Shown: positions 25,250 to 35,500 of the stretch, piece by piece
How the letters are laid out: each line of letters starts with the position of its first letter
Numbering within the stretch: position 1 is the first letter of the stretch
Source of the DNA: Actinotalea alkalitolerans
Lineage (GTDB): Bacteria > Actinomycetota > Actinomycetes > Actinomycetales > Cellulomonadaceae
NCBI RefSeq assembly: GCF_023369855.1
Contig: NZ_JAMBPP010000001.1
Coordinates: forward strand, 310,001-374,000
Direction of reading: 5' to 3'
Length of the DNA: 64,000 bases
Notes under the pieces: model-generated
Told to the model about the DNA's origin: nothing
Seen by the model: the letters and a program-made list of their open reading frames with translations, nothing else
Database searches by the model: none
Made by a program: the position numbers and the translations under genes

Positions 25250-25995
25250 GCGTCCTGGCAGGCGCGGCCCTCACGGGCGGCACCCCACTCGGGCACATCC
25301 CGGCGCTCGTCATCCCGGCCCTGGGGCAGACGCTCCTCATGGTCGGCATCGTCATGGTCGTCGTGGTGCTGGTCGGCACGCCCCTGGGGGTCCTGCTGCA
25401 CAACCTGGCGCCCGGCGGGCTCGTCGAGCGCCCTGGGTTGCACCAGGTGCTCGGGTGGACCGTCAGCGTGGGCCGGTCGCTGCCCTTCCTCATCCTCATG
25501 GCCGCCCTGGTCCCGGTCACCCGCGTCCTCACCGGGACCAACATCGGGATCGCCGCGGCCGTGGTCCCCATGTCGCTCGCGGGCATCGCGTTCTTCGCAC
25601 GGATCGTGGAGAACTCGCTCCGGTCGGTGCCGCCCTCGCACGTGCGGGTGGCCAAGGCCTCCGGGGCGTCACCGCTGCAGATCGTCACCAGCGTCCAGCT
25701 CTCCGAGGCGCTGCCCTCGATCCTGGGCGGCCTGACCATCAACGTGATCGCGATGATCGAGTACTCGGCCATCGCGGGCACCATCGGCGCCGGTGGCATC
25801 GGCTACGTCGCCGTGACCTACGGCTACCAGCGGTTCGACCACGCCGTGATGCTCGCGACCATCCTCGTGCTGATCACCCTGGTGGCCCTCGTGCAGCTCA
25901 CCGGTGACACAGCCGTGCGCACCGCGACCCCGCACGCGCGTCGCAGCCGTCGAATGCGCCGCCCGTCCGCGGAGAGCACCACCCTCCCCGCCTGA
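25246..25995 (+). CDS. metI: Methionine ABC transporter permease
   Basis: 249 aa, with five to six membrane helices and the permease EAA loop ASGASPLQIVTSVQLSEALPS. The N-terminal phrase GQTLLMVGIVMVVVVLVGTPLGV and the TIGAGGIGYVAVTYGYQRF segment are typical of MetI. It would form a homodimer with MetN. Translation is coupled to metN by a 4-nt overlap. Confidence 0.93.
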   Translation: MSVLAGAALTGGTPLGHIPALVIPALGQTLLMVGIVMVVVVLVGTPLGVLLHNLAPGGLVERPGLHQVLGWTVSVGRSLPFLILMAALVPVTRVLTGTNIGIAAAVVPMSLAGIAFFARIVENSLRSVPPSHVRVAKASGASPLQIVTSVQLSEALPSILGGLTINVIAMIEYSAIAGTIGAGGIGYVAVTYGYQRFDHAVMLATILVLITLVALVQLTGDTAVRTATPHARRSRRMRRPSAESTTLPA

Positions 25996-26072
25996 CGGCA
26001 CCCCTCCCCCGCACACCACGGCCGACGCCGGCCGTCCTCCCTTCCTCGACCCTGCCCGCAAGGAGACCTGCC

Positions 26073-27017
26073 ATGAGCACCACCGACACGACCACTCCCG
26101 ATCTCGACACCGACCCGTCCGGTGACGGCCCGGACCCCACCGGCCACGGCTTCGAGCTGCGCCGCACGCGACGCTGGCCGTGGGTCGTGGGAGGTGCGGT
26201 GCTCGTCGTGGCGGTGACCGCCGCGATCGTCGTCCCCCGTCTGGGGGGCGCAGCGACCGCCAACTCGACCCCGGGCGCGACCCTGTACGTCGCGACGGCC
26301 GAGGGCAACGCCCGTGAGCAGGCCCTGATCGAGTACGTCGCCGCGGAGATCGCCCCCGACCACGGCATCACCGTCGCGTTCCGGGGACTCTCCGACAGCA
26401 ACACCATCAACCGCGCCGTCAACGACGGCGAGGTCGCCGGGACCATCTACCAGCACGAGCTGTGGCTCGGGCAGGTGCTCCAGGCCAACCCCGACTTCCG
26501 TGAGACCGCCGCGACGCCGGTGTTCCGCTGGGGCTTCGGGCTGTGGTCCTCGCAGTGGGACACCGTCGAGGAGATCCCCGACGGCGCGACCATCTCGCTG
26601 TACTCCGACCCGGCCAACGAGGCGCAGGGCCTGTGGGTGCTCGAGCGCGCCGGGCTCATCACCCTGGCCGACGGCGTCGACAGGTGGACCGCGACGCAGG
26701 CCGACATCGCCGAGAACCCCAAGAACCTGGAGTTCGTGCTGCTGGACTTCGGTGCGCAGTCCCGGGCCCTGCCCGACCTCGACGGCGCGGTCGGCTACAC
26801 CGAGTACTACGTCTCGGCCAAGGTGCCGACCGAGTGGCAGATCTTCGCCCCGCCGGCCCCCGACGAGTTCGCGAGCCAGCTGACCGTGGGCACCGAGTGG
26901 ATCGACGAGCCCAACATCCAGGCGCTGATCGCCGCCTTCCAGGACCCCCGCGTCCAGGAGTACCTGGCCACCGACCCCGCCGTGCAGGGGGTGCTGCTTC
27001 CGCTGGACGCCCGCTGA
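26073..27017 (+). CDS. metQ: MetQ/NlpA-family substrate-binding protein with a membrane anchor
   Basis: 314 aa. The solute-binding domain (about residues 70-310) has NlpA features: EGNAREQALIEYVAAEI, NTINRAVNDGEVAGTIYQHELWL and the SLYSDPANEAQGLWVLERAGLI block, split by usual loops. Unlike ordinary MetQ it has no lipobox cysteine. It begins with a 40-residue hydrophilic tail and one helix (WPWVVGGAVLVVAVTAAIVV), so it is probably tethered as a type II membrane protein. It follows metI by 77 nt with AAGGAG before the ATG. Confidence 0.88.
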   Translation: MSTTDTTTPDLDTDPSGDGPDPTGHGFELRRTRRWPWVVGGAVLVVAVTAAIVVPRLGGAATANSTPGATLYVATAEGNAREQALIEYVAAEIAPDHGITVAFRGLSDSNTINRAVNDGEVAGTIYQHELWLGQVLQANPDFRETAATPVFRWGFGLWSSQWDTVEEIPDGATISLYSDPANEAQGLWVLERAGLITLADGVDRWTATQADIAENPKNLEFVLLDFGAQSRALPDLDGAVGYTEYYVSAKVPTEWQIFAPPAPDEFASQLTVGTEWIDEPNIQALIAAFQDPRVQEYLATDPAVQGVLLPLDAR

Positions 27018-27047
27018 CCGAGCACCTCACGACCCCAAGGAGCACCC

Positions 27048-28502
27048 ATGAGCAAGCGCATCGTCCTCAACGCCTTCGACATGACCTGCGTGACCCACCA
27101 GGCCGCCGGCACCTGGCGACACCCCGACAGCCAGGCCTGGAGCTACAACACCCTCGAGTACTGGACCGAGCTCGCGCAGCTGCTCGAGCGCGGCAGGTTC
27201 GACTCCCTGTTCATCGCGGACGTCGTCGGCGTGTACGACGTGTACCGGGGCACGGTCGCCGGCTCGCTGACCGACGCCGTGCAGGTGCCGGTCAACGACC
27301 CGTTCCTCCAGGTGCCCGCGATGGCCGCGGTCACCGAGCACCTCGGGTTCGGGATCACCAGCGCCCTCACGTACGAGCAGCCCTACGCGCTGGCCCGCAA
27401 GTTCTCGACCCTCGACCACCTCACCCGGGGGCGCGTGGCGTGGAACGTCGTGACCGGGTACCTCAACAGCGCGGCGATCAACCTCGGCTTCGACCGCCAG
27501 ATGGGTCACGACGAGCGCTACGACCTGGCCGACGAGTTCCTCGACGTCACCTACAAGCTGTGGGAGGGAAGCTGGGACGACGACGCCGTGGTCCGCGACA
27601 AGGAGTCGGGTGTCTTCACCGACCCGACGAAGGTGCACCCCATCGGGCACAAGGGCGAGTTCTACAGCGTGCCGGGCATCCACCTGTCCGAGCCGAGCCC
27701 GCAGCGCACCCCGGTCATCTTCCAGGCGGGGGCCTCACCCCGCGGACGGGCGTTCGCGGCCAAGCACGGCGAGGGCGTGTTCATCAGCCCGGGCACGATC
27801 GCCCAGGCCCGCGCGACGGCCGACGACATCCGCGACCGTGCCGAGGCGCTCGGCCGGACCCGCGACTCGGTCAAGATCTTCGCGCTCATCACCGTGATCA
27901 CAGCTGCGACCGACGAGGAGGCCCAGGCCAAGTTCGAGGACTACCTGCGGTACGCGAACCCCGAGGGCGCGCTCTCGCTCTACGGCGGGTGGACCGGTGT
28001 CGACTTCTCGCAGTACGACCCCGACCAGCCCCTGGTCGAGGTCGAGAACGACTCCCTGCGCTCGGCCCTGCAGATGCTCACGACGATCGACCCGGACCGG
28101 GCGTGGACCCCGCTCGACATCGTCAACAAGCGCAGCATCGGCGGCCTGGGCCCGGTGCTCGTCGGCTCCGCGCAGACCGTGGCGGACGAGCTCGAGCGGT
28201 GGGTCGACGAGGGCGACATCGACGGCTTCAACTTCGCCTACGCGATCACGCCGGGCACCTTCGAGGACCTCGTCGAGCACGTCGTCCCCGAGCTCCAGAA
28301 GCGCGGGCGCGCGCGGACCGAGTACGACGGCGAGACGCTCCGCGAGAACCTGTTCGGCGCGGGCCGGGTCTTCGCCGAGGACACCCACCCGGCACGCCAG
28401 TACCACGGGGCGTTCACCGGCGGGGCGAGCGCCGCCGACGGGACGAAGGAGTCGAAGATCTCCGACCACCTCGCGGCGACGCCCGTCACGGTCGAGGTCT
28501 GA
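27048..28502 (+). CDS. FMN-dependent monooxygenase, NtaA/SnaA/DszA/DmoA family
   Basis: 484 aa, a bacterial-luciferase-like TIM barrel of the large-subunit two-component monooxygenase type. Family signatures are NAFDMTCVTHQAAGTWRHP, SSLFIADV-like SLFIADVVGVYDVY, TRGRVAWNVVTGYLNSAAINLG and FQAGASPRGRAFAAKHGEGVF. Relatives use FMNH2 from a separate reductase to attack C-S or C-N bonds (dimethyl sulfide, sulfones, aminopolycarboxylates). No flavin reductase gene is adjacent. Being last in a SAM-riboswitch operon it most likely releases sulfur from an imported organosulfur compound. Confidence 0.9.
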   Translation: MSKRIVLNAFDMTCVTHQAAGTWRHPDSQAWSYNTLEYWTELAQLLERGRFDSLFIADVVGVYDVYRGTVAGSLTDAVQVPVNDPFLQVPAMAAVTEHLGFGITSALTYEQPYALARKFSTLDHLTRGRVAWNVVTGYLNSAAINLGFDRQMGHDERYDLADEFLDVTYKLWEGSWDDDAVVRDKESGVFTDPTKVHPIGHKGEFYSVPGIHLSEPSPQRTPVIFQAGASPRGRAFAAKHGEGVFISPGTIAQARATADDIRDRAEALGRTRDSVKIFALITVITAATDEEAQAKFEDYLRYANPEGALSLYGGWTGVDFSQYDPDQPLVEVENDSLRSALQMLTTIDPDRAWTPLDIVNKRSIGGLGPVLVGSAQTVADELERWVDEGDIDGFNFAYAITPGTFEDLVEHVVPELQKRGRARTEYDGETLRENLFGAGRVFAEDTHPARQYHGAFTGGASAADGTKESKISDHLAATPVTVEV

Positions 28503-28548
28503 CCGGTACCGGCGCCTCCCCGGTCTGCCCGGCCCACGCCTCGACCCC

Positions 28549-29934
28549 TCACACCCTCGCGGGTGTCGCACGCACCTGGAACCGCAGCGTGAAGGGGTCG
28601 AGGCTGCCGGGCAGCTCACGAGGGTCGAGCCGGTCGGGCTGCTCGAGGCGCATCTGGGGCCCGGACACCAGGTGCGCCAGGATCGTGCTGGTCACGTGGA
28701 GCACGAAGTTCCGGCCCGCGCACTCGGCCGGTCCGGCGCTGAACGGGACGAGCGGCCAGTCCTTCGCCGTCCGCTCGGAGAGCCACAGCTCGGGGGCGAA
28801 GTGGTGGGCCTCGGGCAGGTTGAGCTCGTCCCGGTGGAAGTACGGCGCGTAGGTGAGGATCGACGTCGATGCCGGCATCGTGGCGCCGTCCCACACCGTG
28901 GGTGCGGTCGACTCGCGCAGCAGCGCGGGCGTCGTGGGCCACAGGCGCAGTGACTCCAGGATGCAGGCCCGCAGGAAGGGCAGGTCCTGCGGGGTGCTCA
29001 GGTCACGACCGGCGACCTCCTGCTGAGCGCGGGCCAGACCCTCGGGGTGGGCGTGCAGCAGGGCCAGTGCGCGATAGCTCGCCCACGAGCCGGCGTCGAA
29101 GGCGAACATCCACTGCGGCACCTGCTCGACGGGGTGCGTGGCCTGGGTGGTCGGGGCGTGCGCCCAGGACGCCGCCAGGCTGCCGGGGGTCGCGCGTTCG
29201 AGGTGAGCCTCGAGCCGGTGCAGGAACTGCGCACGCAGGGCCGTGCGCTGTGGGTGCAGGAAGGCCCAGTTCGCGGTCGCCCGGAGCGTCGTGAGCTGGT
29301 CGGTCAGCTCGACGTCGTCCCGCGCGCCGTCACCCAGGACGACGCGGCGCACGACCCGCTGGTAGGTGGTCGCGTACTCGTCCCAGGTCAGCAGGTGGCG
29401 GGTGGACGCCGTGGTGAGGAGGTCCTGCAGCTCCTGACTGATCGCCCCGACCATGACGTCGGCGCTGCGGTGCACCGCGTGCGGCGAGTCGAGCACCTCC
29501 TCGTTGAACCGGCGCCGGTCGGCGCGCTCGGCCCCCTGGGAGATGAGCACGCCGTGCGGCTGGAAGTGCGAGAGCGCCGCGACCTTCTCCTGGGTCGCCG
29601 GGGTGAACGGGTCAGGGGACTCGGCGAGCACCCGGTGCACGTGGTCCGGGTCGAGGAGCACGACCATCCTGCGTACCGGCAGGCGCAACCGCAGGGGCCC
29701 GTGCCCGTACTTGATCCGCATGCGCTGCAGCAGCTTCACCGCCCGCTTGTCGGCGTCGACGACCTCGGCCAGCCGGGTCATCGGCGGGCGGCGGACGATC
29801 ACGCCGCGCGCGAGCATCGGCGCGATGACCCAACCGGCGATGCGCACCGTGTCCAGGAGGTTGGCCTGCGGCAGCTCGGTGGTCGGTGCGAGGGCTGCGG
29901 TGGGGCTCTGGGCCGGGGGGCCTGTGGTGCGCAC
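28549..29934 (-). CDS. Cytochrome P450
   Basis: 461 aa. The I-helix region, the K-helix ExxR (ESLR in ACILESLRLWPTTPALLRE) and the heme loop FSAGPAECAGRNF with the axial Cys are present. The heme loop departs from the usual FGxGxHxCxG: it has Ser-Ala for Gly-x and Glu before Cys. The GTG start is chosen because AGGAGG lies 6 nt upstream; the ATG 15 codons earlier has none. No ferredoxin or reductase partner is adjacent. It is divergent from a PPOX-like gene. The substrate is unknown. Confidence 0.88.
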   Translation of the reverse strand: MRTTGPPAQSPTAALAPTTELPQANLLDTVRIAGWVIAPMLARGVIVRRPPMTRLAEVVDADKRAVKLLQRMRIKYGHGPLRLRLPVRRMVVLLDPDHVHRVLAESPDPFTPATQEKVAALSHFQPHGVLISQGAERADRRRFNEEVLDSPHAVHRSADVMVGAISQELQDLLTTASTRHLLTWDEYATTYQRVVRRVVLGDGARDDVELTDQLTTLRATANWAFLHPQRTALRAQFLHRLEAHLERATPGSLAASWAHAPTTQATHPVEQVPQWMFAFDAGSWASYRALALLHAHPEGLARAQQEVAGRDLSTPQDLPFLRACILESLRLWPTTPALLRESTAPTVWDGATMPASTSILTYAPYFHRDELNLPEAHHFAPELWLSERTAKDWPLVPFSAGPAECAGRNFVLHVTSTILAHLVSGPQMRLEQPDRLDPRELPGSLDPFTLRFQVRATPARV

Positions 29935-30060
29935 GGGCGTCCTCCTGCGTCGGGGTGCGGCGGGCGTCCCTCCCAGCATGCGGCCCCGGTGTGGCCGGCG
30001 CATCTGCGCAGACCCGGCCCTCCCCGATGACTTGTTCCCCTCGCACAGGTCACCACCTGC

Positions 30061-30600
30061 ATGACCACGACCACTGAGCCTGCCGAACCGTCGACCGAGC
30101 TGGACCCGCAGTACTCCTCGCCCGGCGCGACCGCCACACCCTGGGCGACGGCGCGCGACCGGCTGCGGTCCGCCGGGACCTACGTGCTGGGCACGGTGCG
30201 CCCGGACGGCCGACCGCACGCGACGACGGTCATCGCGGTCTGGCACGACGACGCCCTGTGGTTCTGCACCGGCCCGCACGAGCGCAAGGCCCGCAACCTC
30301 GCGGACAACCCGCACTGCGTGCTGAGCACCGGGACCGGCAACGACCTGCACGAGGGGCTGGACCTGGTCGTCGAAGGTGGTGCCGAGCAGGTGCGGGACG
30401 GGTCGGTGCTGCGACACGTGGTCGACGCGTACGTCGAGAAGTACGGCGAGCAGTGGCGTTTCGTCGTCGACGACGGCGAGCTCCGGCACGGTGAGGGGCA
30501 TCGCGGCCTCGTGTTCCGCGTCGCACCCCGCACGGTGTTCGGCTTCGCCAAGGGCGAGCCGTTCAGCCAGACCCGCTGGAGGTTCCCGGCCGGACGGTGA
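30061..30600 (+). CDS. Pyridoxamine 5'-phosphate oxidase-like (flavin/F420-binding split barrel) protein
   Basis: 179 aa. The split-barrel pattern is clear: YVLGTVRPDGRPHATTV, then VWHDDALWFCTGPHERKARNLADNP, and a C-terminal FGFAKGEPFSQTRWRF strand. Proteins of this type bind FMN, F420 or heme and reduce small molecules. The last 38 nt overlap the 3' end of the convergent DinB gene. It shares a 126-bp divergent region with the P450. Confidence 0.85.
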   Translation: MTTTTEPAEPSTELDPQYSSPGATATPWATARDRLRSAGTYVLGTVRPDGRPHATTVIAVWHDDALWFCTGPHERKARNLADNPHCVLSTGTGNDLHEGLDLVVEGGAEQVRDGSVLRHVVDAYVEKYGEQWRFVVDDGELRHGEGHRGLVFRVAPRTVFGFAKGEPFSQTRWRFPAGR

Positions 30601-31174
30601 GCCCGGCGGCCCGGCGTGCCTCGGCGTCGATCCGCGCGCAGTGCGCGGCCCACTCCTGCTCGGTCCGGGACGTCAGGTTCGCGTCGTCCGCGCCGTTGCC
30701 CGCGGACCGGTCGATGAGCTCCCTCACGATGTCCGCGTGACCCGCGTGCCGGGCCGTCTCGACGCACACGTGCACGAGGACCTGGTGCAGCGTGACGTGC
30801 CGACGCTCTCCCCACCAGGGCACGTCACCGGGGGCGTCGAGGCCCAGTGCCTCGATCGTCGCGTCGCTGTGCTCGGCGCTGAGCCGGTGCAGGGCGACCA
30901 CCCGCTCACGTGTCTCCGCCGCGGGGACCCACAGGTCGGCATCGGGCTCGGCGTCGCCGGCGAACCAGGGCAGGTCCACGGCGGCGGGCCGCCCGAAGAC
31001 CTCGCCCAGGTACCCGATCTCGACGCTCGCCACGTGCTTGACCAGCCCGAGCAGGTTGGTGCCCGTAGGGGTCATGGGGCGGCGCACGTCGTACTCGTCG
31101 AGCCCGTCGAGCTTGGCCAGCAGATCGGCGCGCAGACGGCGCAGGTAGCGGTGCAGGGTGGCCTTGTCGTCCAT
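30563..31174 (-). CDS. DinB/DUF664 family protein (putative mycothiol-dependent metalloenzyme)
   Basis: 203 aa, a four-helix bundle of the DinB superfamily. Metal-ligand histidines are visible as LVKHVASVE near residue 45 and VETARHAGHAD near residue 150. The phrase PTGTNLLGLVKH is typical of actinobacterial DUF664 proteins, relatives of mycothiol S-transferases. The reaction is not known. The ATG is divergent from the aldo/keto reductase. Confidence 0.83.
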   Translation of the reverse strand: MDDKATLHRYLRRLRADLLAKLDGLDEYDVRRPMTPTGTNLLGLVKHVASVEIGYLGEVFGRPAAVDLPWFAGDAEPDADLWVPAAETRERVVALHRLSAEHSDATIEALGLDAPGDVPWWGERRHVTLHQVLVHVCVETARHAGHADIVRELIDRSAGNGADDANLTSRTEQEWAAHCARIDAEARRAAGLTVRPGTSSGSG

Positions 31175-31249
31175 GCGACCGAGCCTCCCACCGCCGTCCG
31201 ACACCCCGGTCAACAGGCGCGTACGGCGGCGACGCGGTCGAATGGGGAC

Positions 31250-32080
31250 ATGACCACCGTCCCGAACATCACCCTGAACCACGGCGTCGAGATCCCCCAG
31301 CTGGGGTTCGGCGTCTTCCAGATCGACCCGGCGCAGACCAAGGACGCCGTCCTGCAGGCCTTCGAGGTCGGCTACCGCCACATCGACACGGCCCAGATGT
31401 ACGGCAACGAGCAGGGCGTGGGCGAGGCCTTCGCCGAGTCCGGCCTGGACCGCGGCGACGTCTTCATCACCAGCAAGCTCAACAACAACGCCCACGACCC
31501 GGAGGTCGCGGCCGAGGCCTTCGACCGGACGCTGGAGACCCTCGGGCTCGAGCACGTCGACCTGTTCCTCATCCACTGGCCGCTCCCCACGGTGGGCAGC
31601 TTCGTGGAGACCTGGGCGGCGATGGAGGACTTCTACCGGTCCGGTCGCGCCAAGTCGATCGGCGTCTCCAACTTCCAGCCCCACCACCTGCGTCGCCTGT
31701 TCGCGGAGTCCTCGATCCGGCCCGCGGTCAACCAGGTCGAGGTGCACCCCTACCTCACGCAGGACGAGGTCCGCGCCTTCGACACCGAGCACCAGATCGC
31801 CACCGAGGCGTGGAGCCCGCTGGCCAAGGGCCTGGTCCTGGAGGACCCGACGATCGTGCGGATCGCCGAGTCCCTGGACCGCACCCCCGCCCAGGTCACC
31901 CTGCGCTGGCACCTGCAGCGCGGCGACATCGTCTTCCCCAAGTCGGTGACCCGCTCCCGGATGGAGGAGAACTTCGACATCTTCGACTTCGAGCTGAGCG
32001 GCGCGAACCTGACGGACATCACCGCCCTGAACCGGGACGAGCGCACCGGGCCCGACCCGGACACCTTCGACCGCGTCTGA
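31250..32080 (+). CDS. Aldo/keto reductase
   Basis: 276 aa, a cytosolic NADPH-dependent TIM barrel. The catalytic tetrad is intact: Asp in HIDTAQMYGNE, Tyr in the same motif, Lys in ITSKL and His in LIHWPLP. The C-terminal phosphate-binding KSVTRSRMEENF motif binds NADPH. It closely resembles the 2,5-diketo-gluconate reductase subgroup (AKR5), which reduces small aldehydes and ketoacids. Single gene, ATG start. Confidence 0.93.
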   Translation: MTTVPNITLNHGVEIPQLGFGVFQIDPAQTKDAVLQAFEVGYRHIDTAQMYGNEQGVGEAFAESGLDRGDVFITSKLNNNAHDPEVAAEAFDRTLETLGLEHVDLFLIHWPLPTVGSFVETWAAMEDFYRSGRAKSIGVSNFQPHHLRRLFAESSIRPAVNQVEVHPYLTQDEVRAFDTEHQIATEAWSPLAKGLVLEDPTIVRIAESLDRTPAQVTLRWHLQRGDIVFPKSVTRSRMEENFDIFDFELSGANLTDITALNRDERTGPDPDTFDRV

Positions 32081-32104
32081 CCCGGCGCGGGGTGCGGTGC
32101 GCGG

Positions 32105-32596
32105 TCAGCGGGCGTCGATCTCGTCCGACAGCTCCTGCAGGGGCGCTGTCCGCGCCGCCACCGCACCGGTCCGGGCGTCAAGCGTCCCGGAGACCACGTC
32201 GTGGATCACCGTGACGTACCGGGACCCGGCCCGCTCGACGGTCTCGAGCGCCGCTCGCAGCAGCTCGGCCAGGTCCTCGCTGCCGGGCTCGTGCTCGCCG
32301 AGCACGACGCCGAACCGGGCAGCCACCGACCCGGTGGCCAGGTCGAGCTCGAGGGACGCGTCGAGCAGGTCCGCGGTGGCGCGCACCACGAGCTCCGAGA
32401 CCGCGGCGAGCCGGTCCGCGGGAACCGCGTGCGGGTGCACCACGTAGAAGGTCACCGCGCGCGCCGTCGGCCGCACGACGGCCAGCACCTTCTCGACGCT
32501 CGCCGAGGAGACGTCGATCGTGGACAGGTCGGGGTCGAGCCGGACGCTGCGGCCGGCGGCCACCAGGGCCCGCGCGACGTCGTCGAGGAAGGTCAT
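32105..32596 (-). CDS. Small YbjN-like / secretion-chaperone-fold protein
   Basis: 163 aa, acidic, no membrane segment. The order of a helix, paired strands (AVTFYVVHPHAVP), a helix, strands (LELDLATGSVAARFGVVLG) and a C-terminal helix ending YVTVIHDVVSG resembles YbjN proteins, whose fold is that of type III secretion chaperones. The similarity is by pattern only. Its ATG overlaps the DUF4157 protein stop by 4 nt, which is the usual arrangement for a dedicated partner. A role as chaperone or adaptor of the DUF4157 protein is an inference. Confidence 0.5.
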   Translation of the reverse strand: MTFLDDVARALVAAGRSVRLDPDLSTIDVSSASVEKVLAVVRPTARAVTFYVVHPHAVPADRLAAVSELVVRATADLLDASLELDLATGSVAARFGVVLGEHEPGSEDLAELLRAALETVERAGSRYVTVIHDVVSGTLDARTGAVAARTAPLQELSDEIDAR

Positions 32597-35500
32597 GCAC
32601 CCACCCCTGCCGACATCGCCGAGGCCGTCAGCTTCTCCCGGAGCGCCTCACGGAGGAACTCGGTCCACTCGGGGGAGTTGCGGCGCGGGGTGCGCCTGAG
32701 CTCGACCTCGATGGCCTCGACCGTCAGGGCGGTGACGAACTCCCTGATCGCCGGAGGTCCCGCCTGGTCCTTGAGGTGGGAGTCGCCGACCGCGCACACG
32801 ACACCCACCGGGAGGGTCTCGGCGGCACCGAGAGCGGCCGTCTTCTCAGCGAGCCTGCCGCGCTTCTTCGACGAGAGCATCTGCCCGATGCTCCACACCA
32901 GCCCACGGTCGGCCGTCGTGTTGTCGCCGAGCTTGCCCGCCTTGGCCTGCGCGTTGCGCTGGTCCGCGAGCGTCGTGGACTCGGTCCAGGCCTTCTTCAA
33001 GCCGCCGAGCAGACCGAGCGCCGGGGCGGCCTTGGACGTGAAGTCGTCGTAGACCGTCTGCGGGTCGGCGCTCGTGCCCATCCCCGCCAGGACGACCTCG
33101 CGGATCGTCGCCAGCAGGCCGTCGTTGCTGGTCTGCTCCATCTCGTCACCGAGCCCCTTCGGGTCGGACCTCATCGCCGTGGGGTCGAAGGCCTTGACCG
33201 GCTTCGGCCGGATCTGCTTGACGTAGTCCGGGGTGATGGGCTTGCCGTTGATCCGGTAGCCGGCGAGGAACATGAGCGCGGTCTTGTCGCCCGCCGCGCC
33301 CTTGAGGATGATCCCGTCGACCGCCATCTTCGGGTGACGGCGCAGCTCGTCCTCCGCGCCCCCCTCGACGTGCAGGACGGCGGACTCCTTCTCGGCCTTC
33401 TTGGCCATGGTGACCAGGACCTTGTCGGCGATGTAGTGCGCGATCGAGTGGAGGTTGTCCACGACGGCGGTCGCCGCCTTGATCGCTGCCGGGATCCCGA
33501 ACCCACCCGCGGAGGCGACCTGGGCCACCGAGGTGCTGAAGCCGAGGACGCTCACACCGAGCGACCAGCACGCCTGCTCGAGGTGCTTGGTGTACACCTG
33601 CGACACCTTCATCAGCGGGTACACCATGACGTCGACCTTCTTGGCCGACTCGGTACGGGCCTCGAACAACGTCAGGTCGGTCTCACGCTGGCGCATGCCC
33701 GCGGTCGCGACGTCCACGACACCACGCACCATGGCGAGGGCAGAGGAGGCGATGTCGAGACCGGGGACCACGGACTTGACCCCGGCGGTGACGCTGCCGT
33801 CGATGAGCTTGGCCAGGTCGGCGGCACTCTTGGCCGACGCCACCAGCCCGTCGAGCCCCGCCGCACCCGACTTGGCGGCCTCGAGACCCTTGTAGGGGTC
33901 CTTGGTCTCCCACGAGGCCTTCGCGGACCTGACCATCTGGAACGCCGACGCCACCGCGTCCTTGAGCCCTCCGAGGATGCCCGTCACCTGGCCGATGCCC
34001 TGCTTGGCCAGGGTGGCGTCCGACTCGGGCAGCTCCTGGTCCGTCCAGTCCCGCTGGCCGGTTGTCCGCTGCTTGTGGGCCCGCGACCCTGCGGTGATCG
34101 TCGCGCCCACTCCCTGGTCGACGACGTCGGGGAGGCCCGAGCCGGGCTCCTTGTCCTTGACCACGCCCTTCTGCTCGCGCAGCGTCTTGTCCTGGGAGCC
34201 GCCCACGAAGCCCGCGAGACCACCCCCGACCACGTTGGCACCTGCCGACCCCTTGTCGAGGTAGCCCCCGACCTTCGTGACGGTGGCCTCCGCCGTGGAC
34301 GGGCTGCTCTTCTCCTGGGGGGCGCCCCGCTGGTCCTCGGGCAGCAGCGCGAGCGACGCCGTGATCGACTCCTCGTCGCGGGCCTTCTGCGTGTTGCGGG
34401 CGAGGACCCTGCCCTCCGCCTTGCCCCAGGCCGCGAGGTCGACCGGACCGTCCTTGGGCGGGAACCCGGCGAGCACCTTGGGTGCCATGGCCTTGCGGAC
34501 GGCCGTCCAGGCCTCCTCCTGCGCGAGGGCCGGCGACGCCTTCGGGCTCTTCGCGAGGATGTCGTCACGGTGGGTGACCATCCGCTCGTAGGCGCTCTCG
34601 ACGGCGCTCGGCAGCATCGACACCGCGAGGGTCGCCGCGTCCACCTCGGCCGCGGTCGTGCCGGCCGCGGCGCCCGAGCGGGTGTGCCGGACCTGGCTGA
34701 CGAGGCGGTCGGCGACGGTCTTGCGGGCCGGGGCGACCGAGGTCAGGTCCGCGTACTCGGTCTCCCAGACCTGGGCGTACGCCTTCTCGGCGCGTTCCTC
34801 GTCGGTCCTGCTCGTCGGGTCCTTGGCGGACTCGTCGAAGACCTCCTGCTCCCGCAGGAGCGCCATCTCGAACCGCTTGGTGAGATCGGTGGTCTTCTTC
34901 CCCACCTCGGGCGACGGGACCTCGCCGCCCGCGCCGTAGAGCTGCGCCGTCAGGCCGGCCCGGCCCGCATCTCCCGCGATGCGGGCGTCCTTGCGCTCGG
35001 CCAGCTGGGTCTGCACGGTGACCTTGCCCTGCTTGGCCCGGGCGGCGCGCTCGTCCTCCTCGCGCTTCTTCCTCGCCTTCTCGGTCTTCTCCTCGGGCGT
35101 GCTCGTCGACCACGGCCAGCGCCGGACGCCACCGGGCTCGGTGAGCACGTGGGCGATCTCGTGCGCGAGCACCTTCTCCCCCTGCGGGGTGTCCGGTGCG
35201 AAGCGGCCGGCACCGAAGAAGATGTCGCTGCCGGTCGCGAAGGCCTCGGCACCCATCGCGGCGCTCAGCCGTGCGGCGTCCGGCCCGGCGTGCACCCGGA
35301 CGTGCCCCAGGCCGCGACCGAACCCGGTCTCCATCCGCTGACGCACGGCGCCGGGCAGGGGCGTCCCCGCGCTGCGGGCTCCCTCGACCTGGCCGGCGGT
35401 CGACGCGTCGAGGACCCCGCCGGCAGCGCCGATGGTCGCGGCCGGCGCGGGTGCGGACGCCACGGATCGACGCAGGTGCCCGCAGCCGGGGTCGTGCGCG

